Shown here: positions 20,101-29,200 of the stretch, in pieces
Numbering within the stretch: the first letter of the stretch is position 1
Layout of the letters: every line of letters starts with the position of its first letter
Notes under the pieces: model-generated
The model's database searches: none
Seen by the model: only the letters and a program-made list of their open reading frames with translations
Told to the model about the DNA's origin: nothing
Source: Chrysochromulina parva
Taxonomy: Eukaryota > Haptophyta > Prymnesiales > Chrysochromulinaceae
NCBI GenBank assembly: GCA_002887195.1
Contig: PJAB01000022.1
Coordinates: forward strand, 1-61,376
Direction of reading: 5' to 3'
Length of the DNA stretch: 61,376 bases
Program-made: the position numbers and the translations under genes

Positions 20101-20176
20101 CGTGCACGGGATCTGCGTAGCCCGCTGACCAGGCCGAGGCCCTCGCCAGAAAGAAGACGAGGAAATGACAACGCAT
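17159..20176 (-). CDS. Secreted/membrane matrixin-like protein with degenerate zinc site and polyproline
   Basis: 1005 residues. A signal peptide (MRCHFLVFFLARASAWSAG) leads into a matrixin-like first half: IKHSIRKAFHAWEAANANVR then FFDVTDMC (about 100-130). Pro-rich linkers, a Cys-containing region and at least two membrane helices follow, with an EF-hand-like loop DVDGDGVVEVWE between them. At 481-496 DFHSVVLRQIGYLLGL lines up with the zinc helix of matrixins (HExxHxxG), but the two His and the Glu are replaced (R488, Q489, Y492). After about 150 residues of PPPSPPPP comes CPTMDDADGLRFLYPEC, the usual Met-turn region. A last TM helix and a basic tail close the protein. I infer a catalytically dead surface protein, perhaps structural (cell covering). 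No intron needed. Confidence 0.7.
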   Translation of the reverse strand: MRCHFLVFFLARASAWSAGYADPVHVIGQSHNLVRWTFGDQRTGTTLGDRTSGLQGAITYAFDPGLCDALLPLFPEEYEFRMGWFGLWEQSLPSFVDCDRIKHSIRKAFHAWEAANANVRFFDVTDMCANAWRSPAAPAPSMPPRPPNQPNTPPAPPPRSPPPSTPPCPPPKFPIRRPSSPPSPLRPPPSRPPPYAAPGGGQFGVPRTKTGASTCYDNATISCISCEYAEIIITGFFSETPGPDGLRPVDRMDKTGAARTPLVLFPENNPPLVAKMDYSPGAWLYGDVRTGEWVGGFAPTGPAEGRQIHSATLQLDVNEERCWWYEDDFCSMLFRQQSEQEGDVYTTFTSWTYTIFTIGIAVLSVLCLYRLYKIFQLLALAWDVDGDGVVEVWEVALALKFIFLGFIYKLRAIVQRLRRKPVLEEPAWYATHPLEWRPAFFGVFQSFADLELQVLFFVVSCIFVPPQLLSMMLEPCRVCTDFHSVVLRQIGYLLGLQVSIPPPPVPPGPPPPLRPPSPPMPPARPPKPPAPPPRPPPPPSPPPPMPPPPDPPLVPGPRRPPPSPCPPPPPSPPPSPPPPSPPPPSPLRPWIRSPPPPSPRMPPPPPVPRRPPPPSPPPRPPPLKPRAPPAPPPPFNTPPPAPPPQFIFQSLAQRERGYNCSHPTQGVRILPLTYGSKPAEASVMNQPLPEGLYNGWPRQTCPTMDDADGLRFLYPECDELLPCEMRGGREHRTEVNQSWGPGCQRFIPANNQYSIVDYYEPTPTNNWNDYTDAWRPLPLGRALPTSFECVNEFKTEMGKTGLLRTILIYWRAVLPPMLFLIGLKVLGYFLVRAPFMRSTRDRSMKLVRTALKRKANVRRMTEEGKEFVVKRTAKATGQDMAQAIVTKELRASKVLNAVEQKRAAATAKLMSSLTGKKAPNELYAPAERAQPSSSPVSPFKADPSDSPPVEGDAGSGVSPFVRALGSKSSRVVPEPVPATPASTSMASQLRALTAGLNADGKGKTQ
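18240..18690 (-). repeat. Polyproline-coding low-complexity tract
   Basis: On the coding strand this is CCN/TCN repeats specifying PPPSPPPP-type sequence of about 150 residues inside the pseudo-matrixin. Such hydroxyproline-type tracts are common in algal extracellular matrix proteins. Length variation between alleles is likely. Confidence 0.85.
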
Positions 20177-20379
20177 AACTTGAAACGAGACAGCCGTTAA
20201 TAGGTTTGCATCGTATCCGGAAGAGAGACGCCCTACAATTTGTACGCGCCGAAAGGTACAACGTTAGCCGGACCTCTGCGATGCGCACATGTGTTGTGAT
20301 CGTGTGGTGTGAATTCATATAGAATGAACTTCGTCATCACGTCGACGATGTCTGGGCTCGTTCCGAAGGGCGGGGTGGA

Positions 20380-20411
20380 CGACAATGTCCGCAACCGACA
20401 ATGTCCGCAAC
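20380..20411 (+). repeat. 16-bp tandem duplication across the ABCF start codon
   Basis: CGACAATGTCCGCAAC is present twice in a row (20380-20395 and 20396-20411). Each copy contains an ATG. The ATG in copy 1 (20385) is in frame with the ABC protein. An upstream ATG at 20348 is out of frame as the sequence stands, but would be in frame if one copy were absent. Confidence 0.95.
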
Positions 20412-22642
20412 ATCTGCATATCGCACCTGCCTTCGGGCCTTGACGTCGACATCATCGATTACATCGTCAACATGATGGAAGGCGAAGAGGAAGAGACGGA
20501 GAAGCGAGAGGCGCTCGAGGGCTTCCTGCTCTCGTGTGGAGTCGTCGAGAGCGAGGATGAAGCGACGGTGCAGTGCCGCAAGCTGCTCGACGCGCTCGCG
20601 CCACTCGCGGCCCAGGCCGTCGACCTTTCTGATTCGGGCCTAAAAGTGCTCAGCAAGGCAACGACGATGGCGGCGCTCGACGGCGGCGAGGACGCCTTCA
20701 GGGAGGCGGGCACGGAGCTGGGCGGTCGGCTCGTGTCGATGGACGAGGCGCTCGATTCGCGCAAGAAACGCAAGGCAGCCGAGGAGGCCGAGCGGCGTGC
20801 GTGCAAGGCGACGTACCTGCGCATCGCCGTGCAGCGGCAAGAAGAGGAGGCGGCGCTGCAGGCGGCGATGGCGCGCGCGGTGACGCTGCGCCGGAAGATC
20901 GGCGCGTTCACGGGCCAAATCGAGGCAAAGCCGTTCCCGCTGCCTAACCCGGGCGGCGGGACACCCCTGCTCGAGAATGCGTCCTTCACGCTCGTGCGCG
21001 GCCGCGTCTACGGCCTGATCGGACGCAACGGCAAGGGGAAATCGACGCTGCTGCGCGCCCTTGCGAGCCGTACGGTGGGCAACATTCCTCCCGAGGTGAC
21101 CGTGCACTACGTGTCGCAGGAGGTGCAGCTCGACGAGGCGATGCTGCTGTGGACGCCCGTGCAGTTCGTGGTTCACGCCGACATCGAACGTCGCATGCTG
21201 CTTGAGGAGCAGGCACGTTGATTGCCACTGATGACCTGCCTTGCATGCAAGTGCTCACCACAGCGCGTTCGGCTCTCGAGGAGCAGGCCGCACTTGGCGG
21301 GAGGGACGCGGCGGACGATGCCGAGGCGCGCCGTCTCGTCGAGTTGCAGCAGATGCTTGAGAACATTGAGGCGGAGACAGCCCAGGAGCGCGCGACGACG
21401 CTGCTCATCAACCTCGGGTTCTCGGCCGAGCTGCGCGCCCGGCCGATGAACGCACTTTCGGGCGGATGGCGTGTGCGCACCGCGCTCGCCGCCGCCATCT
21501 TCGCCAAGCCGGACCTGCTGTTGCTCGACGAGCCGACGAACCACCTGTCGATCGGAGCGGTGCTCTGGCTCGCGCGTGAGCTCGCGACGAACGAGACGTG
21601 GAAGCAGCGCATCGTCGCCGTCGTCTCGCACGACCGTTGCTTCCTCGACGAGATCACCACCGACACGCTGCACATCTCGGGCGCTGCGCGCCAGCTCACG
21701 CAGAGCAAGGGCAACTACACGACGTGGACGCAGCGGCGCGAGCAGCAGCAGCTCACGCACGGGCGCGCGAAGGCGTCCAAGGAGCGCGAGATCAAGGATC
21801 TGCGCGACTTCAACCCCGGCATGATCGGCAGCACGCCCAAGGCAATGAAGCTGTACAAGATGAAGCAGAAGCAGGCGGAGAAGCTCGAAGAAGAGCTCAA
21901 GAACCTCGAGATCGAGGCTGCCGCGCTCCAGGAGGACGCCGAGATCCCTCTCTCGCTCAAGGCGGGAGGCGAGCTCAGCGGCTTCGTAGTGCAGATCAAG
22001 AATGTAGGGTTCCGGTACACGACCGACCTGCCCTTCCTCTTCCGAGGTGCCGAGATGGGCATCGACTCCAAATCGCGCATCGTGTTGCTCGGCGAGAACG
22101 GCAACGGCAAGACGACGCTGGTCAGGCTGATGCTCGGAGACCTCGAGGCCACCGAGGGGACCATCACACACGCGAGTGGCGTCCGCATCGCCCTCGTCAA
22201 CCAGCATCACGCCGACCAGATCGACCTGACGCTTTCGCCGCTGCGCTTCATGCTCGACAAGTTTCCGGGCGACGGCAGTTACGAACACGAGCAGGCGATC
22301 CGTTCACACTTGAGTGGGTGCGGCGTCACCTCGCAGCTGATGACATTGCCCGCCTCTGCGCTCTCGGGTGGGCAGCGCTCGCGCGTCTCGCTCGCTGCCG
22401 TCTCGTACACGAAGCCGCACGTGCTCGTGCTCGACGAGCCCACCAACAACCTCGACCTCGAGTCGGTCGTCGCACTCGCCGACTGCATCGAGCGCTTCGA
22501 GGGTGGCGTCGTGCTCGTCAGCCACGACCAGTACTTCGTCGGCCGCGTGGCCAAGGAGGTGTGGGTGGTCGATGGAGGGGCGGTCAGCAAGGCTGAGTCC
22601 TTTGACAAATATCGCGCACAAGCGCTCGCCAAATTGAAGTGA
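20385..22642 (+). CDS. ABCF-type ATPase (ABCF3/GCN20-like)
   Basis: Soluble ABC-F protein with no membrane segments; relatives act on ribosomes (GCN20 with GCN1 in the GCN2 stress pathway). Exons 20385-21216 and 21252-22642 give about 740 residues. The N-terminal 180 residues include an acidic segment (MEGEEEETEKREAL) as in ABCF3. ATPase 1: Walker A GRNGKGKST, signature LSGGWRVRTALA, Walker B LLLLDEPTNHL. ATPase 2: Walker A GENGNGKTT, signature LSGGQRSRVSLA, Walker B VLVLDEPTNNLDLE and SHDQYF. The linker between them is charged and helical. The intron is very short (35 nt, or 47 nt if the CCACAG at 21258-21263 is used). The start codon lies in a 16-bp duplication. Confidence 0.9.
21217..21251 (+). 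other. Ultra-short intron of the ABCF gene with shared core
   Basis: The reading frame shifts here and TGA at 21219 closes the first frame. A GT...AG span of 35 nt (acceptor GCATGCAAG) or 47 nt (acceptor CACCACAG at 21263) restores the frame in phase 1. The interior has CCACTGATGACCT at 21225-21237, identical over 13 nt to the golgin intron. Confidence 0.75.
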
Positions 22643-22912
22643 GAACAGTGTGCTGGCGACGGCGAACGCGGAGGGGAGGACACCGTGCAGGACGATAGTG
22701 GACGCAGGAGCGTGGAAAGCTGTAGTGAACACGGTGTGACGCAGCGCTCTTTCTGATATGCAATCTGCCGTTTTCCCACACATAGATTCCTACAAGTATG
22801 CGAACTTGCAAAGCAAATGCGGAATTTCTCATTTTAGCATGCGGAATACCCGGTCGGAATTCATCCAATCTGCCGACGCCCCCGCGCCGCGTCGCTTCCC
22901 GACGAGCCTGGA

Positions 22913-24124
22913 ATGGCTGAGGAGGCCACCGCCGCCACCGCCACCACTAGCATGGCTGACGAGCCGCCGCCGCCACCGCCTTCGCCGCCGCCGCCGATGT
23001 CAGCGCCAGCGCCGCCGCCGCGCGGGCTGTTACCTTCGGTCATGGCTGACGAGCATCCGGGACTGACAGTGGCATCATTCAACATTTGGGGCATCCCGTT
23101 CGCATCGCATGCCTTTCTTTCGCGCCCGGGAAAGTTAGGAGACGTGGCGGCAGCAGCAGTGCTGGCTAGCGCGGCGGACCGAGAGCGCATTGTCCTATGC
23201 TTCCAAGAGGCCTGGAGCTTCAAGACCGGGCTCGCCGCGCCATGCGTCTCCGTGGCACGTTGTCTTGAACGGATGATGCCTTGGTGCTGCACCGCACGGT
23301 ACAAGCAGACGTTCAATCCGCGGAGCGTCGGTTCCGAGGTCATACGGATCAATGGGTGCTGCACGCTCGTCGCGACCATCTTTGGGCTGCTCACTGGCTT
23401 GTGCTTCCCGTGCGCGGCCCTGCGCGACGACCTCACCAAGGAGCAGATCGTCGACACGCTGACAAAGTGGGGGCTGCCCCACGCTGTCGGTACCAACGGC
23501 ACCTCTGGCACCACGAACAAGTACGGCACGGTCCTGGATAGCGGGCTGCTGATCGTGACTAACGTGAAGCCGACCGACAGTGGCTTCGTGCCGTACGAGT
23601 CGGTGGGCGTCGAGGGCGCTGCGCATAAGGGGTTCCTTTGGGTGCTGCTGCCGCCGGCGAGCAGCACGGGCCATGGCATGGAGGGCGGCGGGGACCTCGT
23701 CGTCACAACCCATCAGCACGCTGACCAACCCAATCATCCGGATCCAGCCTCGATTCGGGTTGCGCAGCGCGCGCAGCTGATTCGCGAGGTCGCACGACTG
23801 CGCAAGCTCTATCGGCCGCGCCTCCTAGTCATCTGCGGCGACTTCAACGAGAATGCGGATGCGCGCGCGGCGGGCGGAGGGCTGCATGCCGACATGTCGG
23901 AGAAGCCACTTCAGCTGACGCGCCTGACCGAATGCAGCCGCGAGGGCACTTGCCTTAAGGATGACGGCTCCGGAGACGTCGAGGAGCTCGATCACATCTA
24001 TGCAGGCCTCGATGACGGTGCCGCGCGCCTCAAATTCGTATCCAACCCAGCACTGCGCACGCCGTGGTCGGACCACTCGCTGCTCTGGGTCAATCGCATT
24101 CGCGTCGACGAGAGGAGAGATTGA
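22913..24124 (+). CDS. Neutral sphingomyelinase-like phosphodiesterase (EEP superfamily)
   Basis: 403 residues. After a disordered Pro-rich leader (1-45) comes an endonuclease/exonuclease/phosphatase fold: SFNIWGIP (Asn57), CFQEAW (metal-binding Glu near 98), a YGTVLDSGLLIVTN strand, KGFLWVLL, THQHAD, CGDFNEN, LDHIYAG and WSDHSLL at the end. NIWGIP plus LDSGL is typical of neutral sphingomyelinases, which split sphingomyelin to ceramide and phosphocholine in a magnesium-dependent way; substrate here is inferred. A hydrophobic Cys-rich insert (INGCCTLVATIFGLLTGLCF, about 144-163) could bind membrane. A broader inositol-phosphatase-like role is the alternative. Confidence 0.75.
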   Translation: MAEEATAATATTSMADEPPPPPPSPPPPMSAPAPPPRGLLPSVMADEHPGLTVASFNIWGIPFASHAFLSRPGKLGDVAAAAVLASAADRERIVLCFQEAWSFKTGLAAPCVSVARCLERMMPWCCTARYKQTFNPRSVGSEVIRINGCCTLVATIFGLLTGLCFPCAALRDDLTKEQIVDTLTKWGLPHAVGTNGTSGTTNKYGTVLDSGLLIVTNVKPTDSGFVPYESVGVEGAAHKGFLWVLLPPASSTGHGMEGGGDLVVTTHQHADQPNHPDPASIRVAQRAQLIREVARLRKLYRPRLLVICGDFNENADARAAGGGLHADMSEKPLQLTRLTECSREGTCLKDDGSGDVEELDHIYAGLDDGAARLKFVSNPALRTPWSDHSLLWVNRIRVDERRD

Positions 24125-24735
24125 GATCCGGCCGAGGCATGGGCCGACGGACATGTCGGCGCACGCGCGCTTCCGAATGGGACGATGGGCTTGTCATTTT
24201 GACGCAGTGCTGCAGTGCGACACTACAGTGGCACTACAATAGCACACCGTGAGCCGTTGCCGAGCCGGGACCAGTGAAGATGGAGAGCACATTAAAAGAG
24301 GGGCGGCTTCAGTGTGTACAACGCGTTCCAACTCTTAGTGGTACCGGTACAATGTACAAAATCAAATCCTCGCCCCGCGCGAAAGCGAGATACGGTGGTT
24401 CTACCTGTACCTCCCGACTTCCCCTAGCTACGGAAAGGGGGTTCTCGAACCAACGAACGTGTTCGTGCTTCGTCTCTATCGACAGGTCGTCGCACGTCGG
24501 CCGCGGGAGGTTCCGGGAGGGGACGGGGGTCGAATGTCTAGGGTCGCTACGGGCGCTAAGGCGTGTCACCGGGCGGGGTGTCATCCCCGGGTATATCTTC
24601 GACTGCTGATGAACCGTCCGTCGGGTGTGTATTCGGCGTTGGCCGTTATTCACTTGTTTGTGTGGGGGACGGTGGCTCGTAGGTTGGTTGCAAACGAACC
24701 GCCCCCTGTGCCAAGGGGGGGGTCAACGCCGTCCG
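24125..24735. other. Intergenic, nothing recognised
   Basis: About 610 bp between two plus-strand genes. Short local repeats (ACACTACAGTGGCACTACAA, about 24220-24239) and a GGTTCTCGAACC palindrome (24440-24451) are visible. No RNA gene could be folded. Confidence 0.5.
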
Positions 24736-25848
24736 ATGGTCAGGATGGTCGCCCGCCTCGTTAGTGCGCCCTTCACACGATTTTTACATAAATGGAAGGG
24801 TTTTTCACCGCGCGAAGTGTCCTCGCGTGAACTCGTCCGACGAGCGCGCGGGGCTGCGACAGTGATGACCGCGCTTACTCCTCCCTCTGCAGTGAAGCGT
24901 GTGCTGCTGGTAGTCGCCATGGAGCAGGAGGTGCGGCCGCTCGTGCAGCGCTTTGGGCTCGAACAAATCCAACCGTCACCCTTCCTGAGGGGCGCGCCCT
25001 TTGTGGCATGGATGGGCGAAGTCGAGGGCCTGGTTTTGCACGTAGTCTGGTGTGGTCGCGACCCTCGATTTGGCAACGTGAACAACGTGGCCACGACCGC
25101 CGCAAGCGTGTGTCTGTATGCGGCCGTAGCCGCATTCGGAGCGCCAGACTTGTGCATCTCCGCTGGCACGGCTGGTGGCTTTGCAAGCTCCGGAGCGCGG
25201 GTGGGCGACGTTTACCTGTCTTCAAAATGTGTCTTTCACTCGCGGCGTATTCCAGATGCGGCAGGCCATCTGGAAGAATACGGCTTCGGTCACTATCGAT
25301 CGCCGCCGCTCGGCAAGCTGGCGTCTCACATCGGCGTCAAGACTGGGGTTGTGAGCACATCGGATAGTCTCGACGCCGTGCCGATGGACCTGGAGCTGAT
25401 GCGCTCGGAGGGCACGAGCATCAAGGAGATGGAGGCAGCCGCAGTCGCATGGGTGTGCCAAACGCTCTCCGTGCCATTTGTTGCCCTCAAGTCGGTGACG
25501 GATATCGTCGACGGCCCCCGCGCCACAAGGGAGGAGTTTGAGGCTAATCTCGAGGCCGCTTCGCTCGTCCTGCAGGTCAAGACTGACGCGCTATTGCGCG
25601 CAGTGGCTGGCACGCTGCTGGCACAGTGGGCAAATGATGGCAGCAGGACCGCGCCAGCTGCGCCAGCTGCGCCAGCGGCCCGACGGGCAACTGATGATGG
25701 CACCACCACCACCGCCACCAACAACAGTGCGCCGCCGCCGGCGGCTGAGGCCCCGAGAGCGATTCCGACTGTTGTCGACAGTTGCTCAAGCAGTGTTGCG
25801 ATGAGCATCGGGCCAGACGGGCAGAGCTTTGAGGTGTTGCGCGTCTGA
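24736..25848 (+). CDS. 5'-methylthioadenosine/S-adenosylhomocysteine nucleosidase
   Basis: Cleaves adenine from MTA and SAH in methionine and methyl-cycle salvage. In the 370-residue form (ATG 24736) the first 45 residues (MVRMVARLVSAPFTRF) are basic and amphipathic like an organelle-targeting peptide; a second in-frame ATG at 24865 gives a 327-residue cytosolic form. Family motifs: VVAMEQEVRPLV, DLCISAGTAGGFA, GDVYLSSKCVFHSR, KEMEAAAVAWV (substrate-binding Met-Glu), and KSVTDIVDGP with the catalytic Asp. Order and spacing match the plant-type enzyme. The last 90 residues are a disordered Ala/Thr/Pro tail not usual for the family. Dual targeting from two starts is inference. Confidence 0.85.
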   Translation: MVRMVARLVSAPFTRFLHKWKGFSPREVSSRELVRRARGAATVMTALTPPSAVKRVLLVVAMEQEVRPLVQRFGLEQIQPSPFLRGAPFVAWMGEVEGLVLHVVWCGRDPRFGNVNNVATTAASVCLYAAVAAFGAPDLCISAGTAGGFASSGARVGDVYLSSKCVFHSRRIPDAAGHLEEYGFGHYRSPPLGKLASHIGVKTGVVSTSDSLDAVPMDLELMRSEGTSIKEMEAAAVAWVCQTLSVPFVALKSVTDIVDGPRATREEFEANLEAASLVLQVKTDALLRAVAGTLLAQWANDGSRTAPAAPAAPAARRATDDGTTTTATNNSAPPPAAEAPRAIPTVVDSCSSSVAMSIGPDGQSFEVLRV

Positions 25849-26286
25849 AGGTCTGATCTTTAGAGGAACTTTGTTGTTGTGGCTTGTGCGCTCGAGCGAG
25901 CCGCACGAGCCCGACACGCGGCACGCGCGCCTCGCGCGCGCGTCGGTACCCCGACGTCTACGCGTACGTGATTCCCCTCCAAAGTTACCCCCGAGCCGGC
26001 GACAGCGACCCACCCGCCACCGCCCGACCCTAGAGCCCCTTAGTACGTGTGGCCGCTTCTAGCGTGATTTTCAAGGCTTCAAGGGTGTTTCGCTTTTTGA
26101 GTGAACGGTGTGCTCGATTTGAAGGCTTTCTCGGGTGAAAAATGCCGGTGTTGCCCCTAAGAAATCGCGCGCGCGCTGTGTCGGCCGCAAGTCAAACTTC
26201 GCGGTGTGGGAAGACAGCTACAGCTTTCGTCAGACCCAGAAAAGGCACACTCCACCTCGACGACATTGCCGCGCCCGAGCTTGAAC
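25849..26286. other. Upstream region of golgin gene
   Basis: About 440 bp. Alternating CG stretch CGCGCGCCTCGCGCGCGCG near 25924-25942; otherwise nothing recognised. It probably holds the golgin promoter and 5' leader. Confidence 0.45.
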
Positions 26287-29200
26287 ATGTCGTCGTGGCT
26301 ATCGGCATTAGGCGACGTGACGACGCTAGGCGACTTTTCGCTTGAAAAATCGCTCCAAGAAGCCAAGGATGCCATGGCCCGGGCGGCTCGCGAAGGAGAG
26401 GCCACCATGGCCGCAGCGCGTGAGGCTGCTGAGGAGTCTGCGAAGGCCCTCTCCATTGCGGCGCAACATCAAGCCGACCTGCTCAAGGCCCAAGCGAGCA
26501 CGCTTGAATCAAGCCTGCTCTTCCCTGGAGACGAGATGGAGCTACCGGATCCGCGCAAGAAGACGAGTCAGACACCGCGCGCAATGGCGACTCCGCGGAT
26601 AGAGACTGAGCTGAGCTCAGAGGCTAACAACTGGAGCGATTTGTCAACGCCCTCGAACCGTGGAATGCCGCGAGATGCCGGCATGACGTCGCGAGATGCC
26701 GGCATGACGACGGTAGCTCGCAGCGGAAAACCACAGCGCTCGATGGCTGACCTGCGTGCTGCGGAGAAACGGTGCGAGGTACTCGAGGACGAGTGCTTGA
26801 AGCTCCGCACTGCAGTGCTCAGCTGCCTTCCGGCGCAACCTGGGCTCGAGAGCCTGACGTCGGACGCGTTGGCGGTCCAGCTGCGTGCGCTGCACGCGGC
26901 GGCACCACCGCACGCCGTCGTCGCCGCTGCTCTCGTTCCCGATCTGGAGATCGACTTTCTGCATGCGCAGGTGGCGCAGCTCCGGTCGCAGGTGGCGCAG
27001 CTCGAGGCGCAGCTCCGGCACGCCGAAGAGCGCGTGCAGCAGCCAGCCGCATCCGCGGGCGTGGAGAGGGTGCGCGTGCGCTCGATACGGCGCGTGTACC
27101 ACTGATGACCTCTGTTGACCTCTCGATTGCCTCCATCATCAGGTGCGCGCGCTCGAAACGGCGCTCGAAGCGGCCGAGGCTCGTGCCGTGACGGCTGAGG
27201 CAGATAAGGCGGCGGCAGCGGCTAAGGCGGCGGAGCAGGAGGCGGAGGTCAAGAAGAAGGCGATCGCCAAGATCAAGACGCTGCAAGCGCAGGTGGATGA
27301 GCTCGGCTCCAAAGGAGCTGCCACCCTCACAGAGGCCCAGCAGAAGGTTGAGGAACGAAGGGAGCGTGCCGTCGCGACGGCGCAGGCGGAGGCGCGTGCG
27401 GCCGCGGAGCATGCAGCTGACCTCGAGGCGCAGCTCGCGGCGGCACACGCTGCCGCGGCGGACAAGGCCATGGAATACACAGGGATAGTACAGCGGCTCG
27501 AGGCGGCCGCTTCGGCCGCTGCCGACGAGCATGAGGCAGCGATCCTGCAGGCGCGAGAGCAAGCTGCACGGGAGGCTAAGGCAGCCGCCGACGCGGCGAC
27601 AGCGGCAGCGGCCGCGGAGGCGGCAGCAGCGGCGGAGGCCACGGCGTCAGCGGCGTCCGAGGCGGCGGCGGAGGCGGCTGCAGAGCTGCAAGCGGCGCAG
27701 GCGGCGATGGCCGAGGCCGAGCAAGCCGCCGTTGCGAGCGCCGCTCTCGCAGCGGCGAGCGCGTCCGAAGCCGCGGCGGCCAAGGCCGAGAAGGAGGCGG
27801 CCAAGGCCGAGATGGAGGCGGCCAAGGCCGAGAAGGAGGCGGCCAAGGTTGAGATGGAGGCGGCCAAGGCCGAGATGGAGGCGGCCAAGGTTGAGATGGA
27901 GGCGGCCAAGGCCGAGATGGAGGCGGCCAACCATCGGGCTGCAGCCGCGGCAGAACAGGCGGCGGCGGCCGATCAGACGTCGCAGCAGCAGCAGCAGCAG
28001 CAGCAGCATATCGAAGACGCGCGTGCCGCCGTTGCCGAGCTCACCGCTCGTGCCGAGACGGCCGAGGCGCGCGCCGACGCAGCGGAGCAGCAAGCGGTTG
28101 CTGCCAAGCAAGAGGCCGAATCAGCGCAGCAGGAAGCGCGCGTGGCTAAAGATGCGGAGGCGGCAGCACGGCAGGAGGTGGCGGCGGCGCAGGAAGCGGC
28201 GGCGGCGGCCGTTGCGGCGCGGGCAGTTGCGAGGAGCGAGGCCGAGGCTGCGAAGCAGGCGGAGGCTCTGGCGACGGCGGCGGCAGCGGAAGCGTTGTCT
28301 GCCTGTCAGACAGCTCAGGAAGAGGCTCTCGTGGCAGCAGAACTTGCGAGCTCTAGCGCGGGCGCGGCAGCTGCGGCCGCGGCCGAACGGGAGGGGCAGC
28401 TTAGAGACGAGCTCAGCGCAGCCCTGGCCGAGGTCGAGGCAGCGCGTGCTAAGGGCACAGCGGCGGTCGCGGCGGAGCAAGCGGCTGCCGAGAGGGCGGC
28501 GGCCGCGGTCGAGGAGACTGAGAGGCTTCGATTCGCACTCAGCTCGACAAGCGAGCGGCAGGTGAGTGTGCTCGAGGAGGCGCGCACGGGGCTCCAGGCA
28601 CGAGTCGTCGAGCTCGAGGCCTTGTTGTCCGAGCAAGCCAGCCTCCGCCAGAGCGCGAGCCGCGCGGCCGAGGCGGCGGAGGCGAAGGCCGAGGCGGCCG
28701 AGGCGGCGCAGGCGCAGCTCGAGCGCGAGGCAGTCAAGGCGGCCGAGGCGGCCACCAAAGCGCAGGCGGCCCTCGAAGAGGAGGTCGAGGCGGCACAGCG
28801 CAAGGCAGAGGCGGCGCAGGCGAAAGCAGAGGAGGCGGAGACGAGGGCCGAGGCGGCGGAAGCGAAGGCGGAGGCGGCGGAGGCGAAGGCCGAGGCGGCG
28901 GAGGCGAAGGCCGAGGCGGCGGAGGCGAAGGCCGAGGCGGCGGAGGCGAAGGCGGAGGCGGCGGAGGCGAAGGCGGAGGCGGCGGAGGAGAAGGCCGAGG
29001 CGGCGGAAGCGAAGGCCGAGGCGGCGGAGGCGAAGGCGGAGGCGGCGGAGGCGAAGGCGGAGGCGGCGGAGGCGAAGGCCGAGGCGGCGGAGGCGAAGGC
29101 GGAGGCGGCGGAGGCGAAGGCCGAGGCGGCGGAGGCGAAGGCGAACGCAGTGGTGGGTGGCCAGGAACAGGAGGCCGAGCAGATAAAGAAAGTCAAGGCG

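Noticed and set aside
22913..24124. Secreted bacterial-type sphingomyelinase toxin
   Set aside because: No signal peptide; NIWGIP and sequence layout fit the cellular neutral sphingomyelinase group of eukaryotes.
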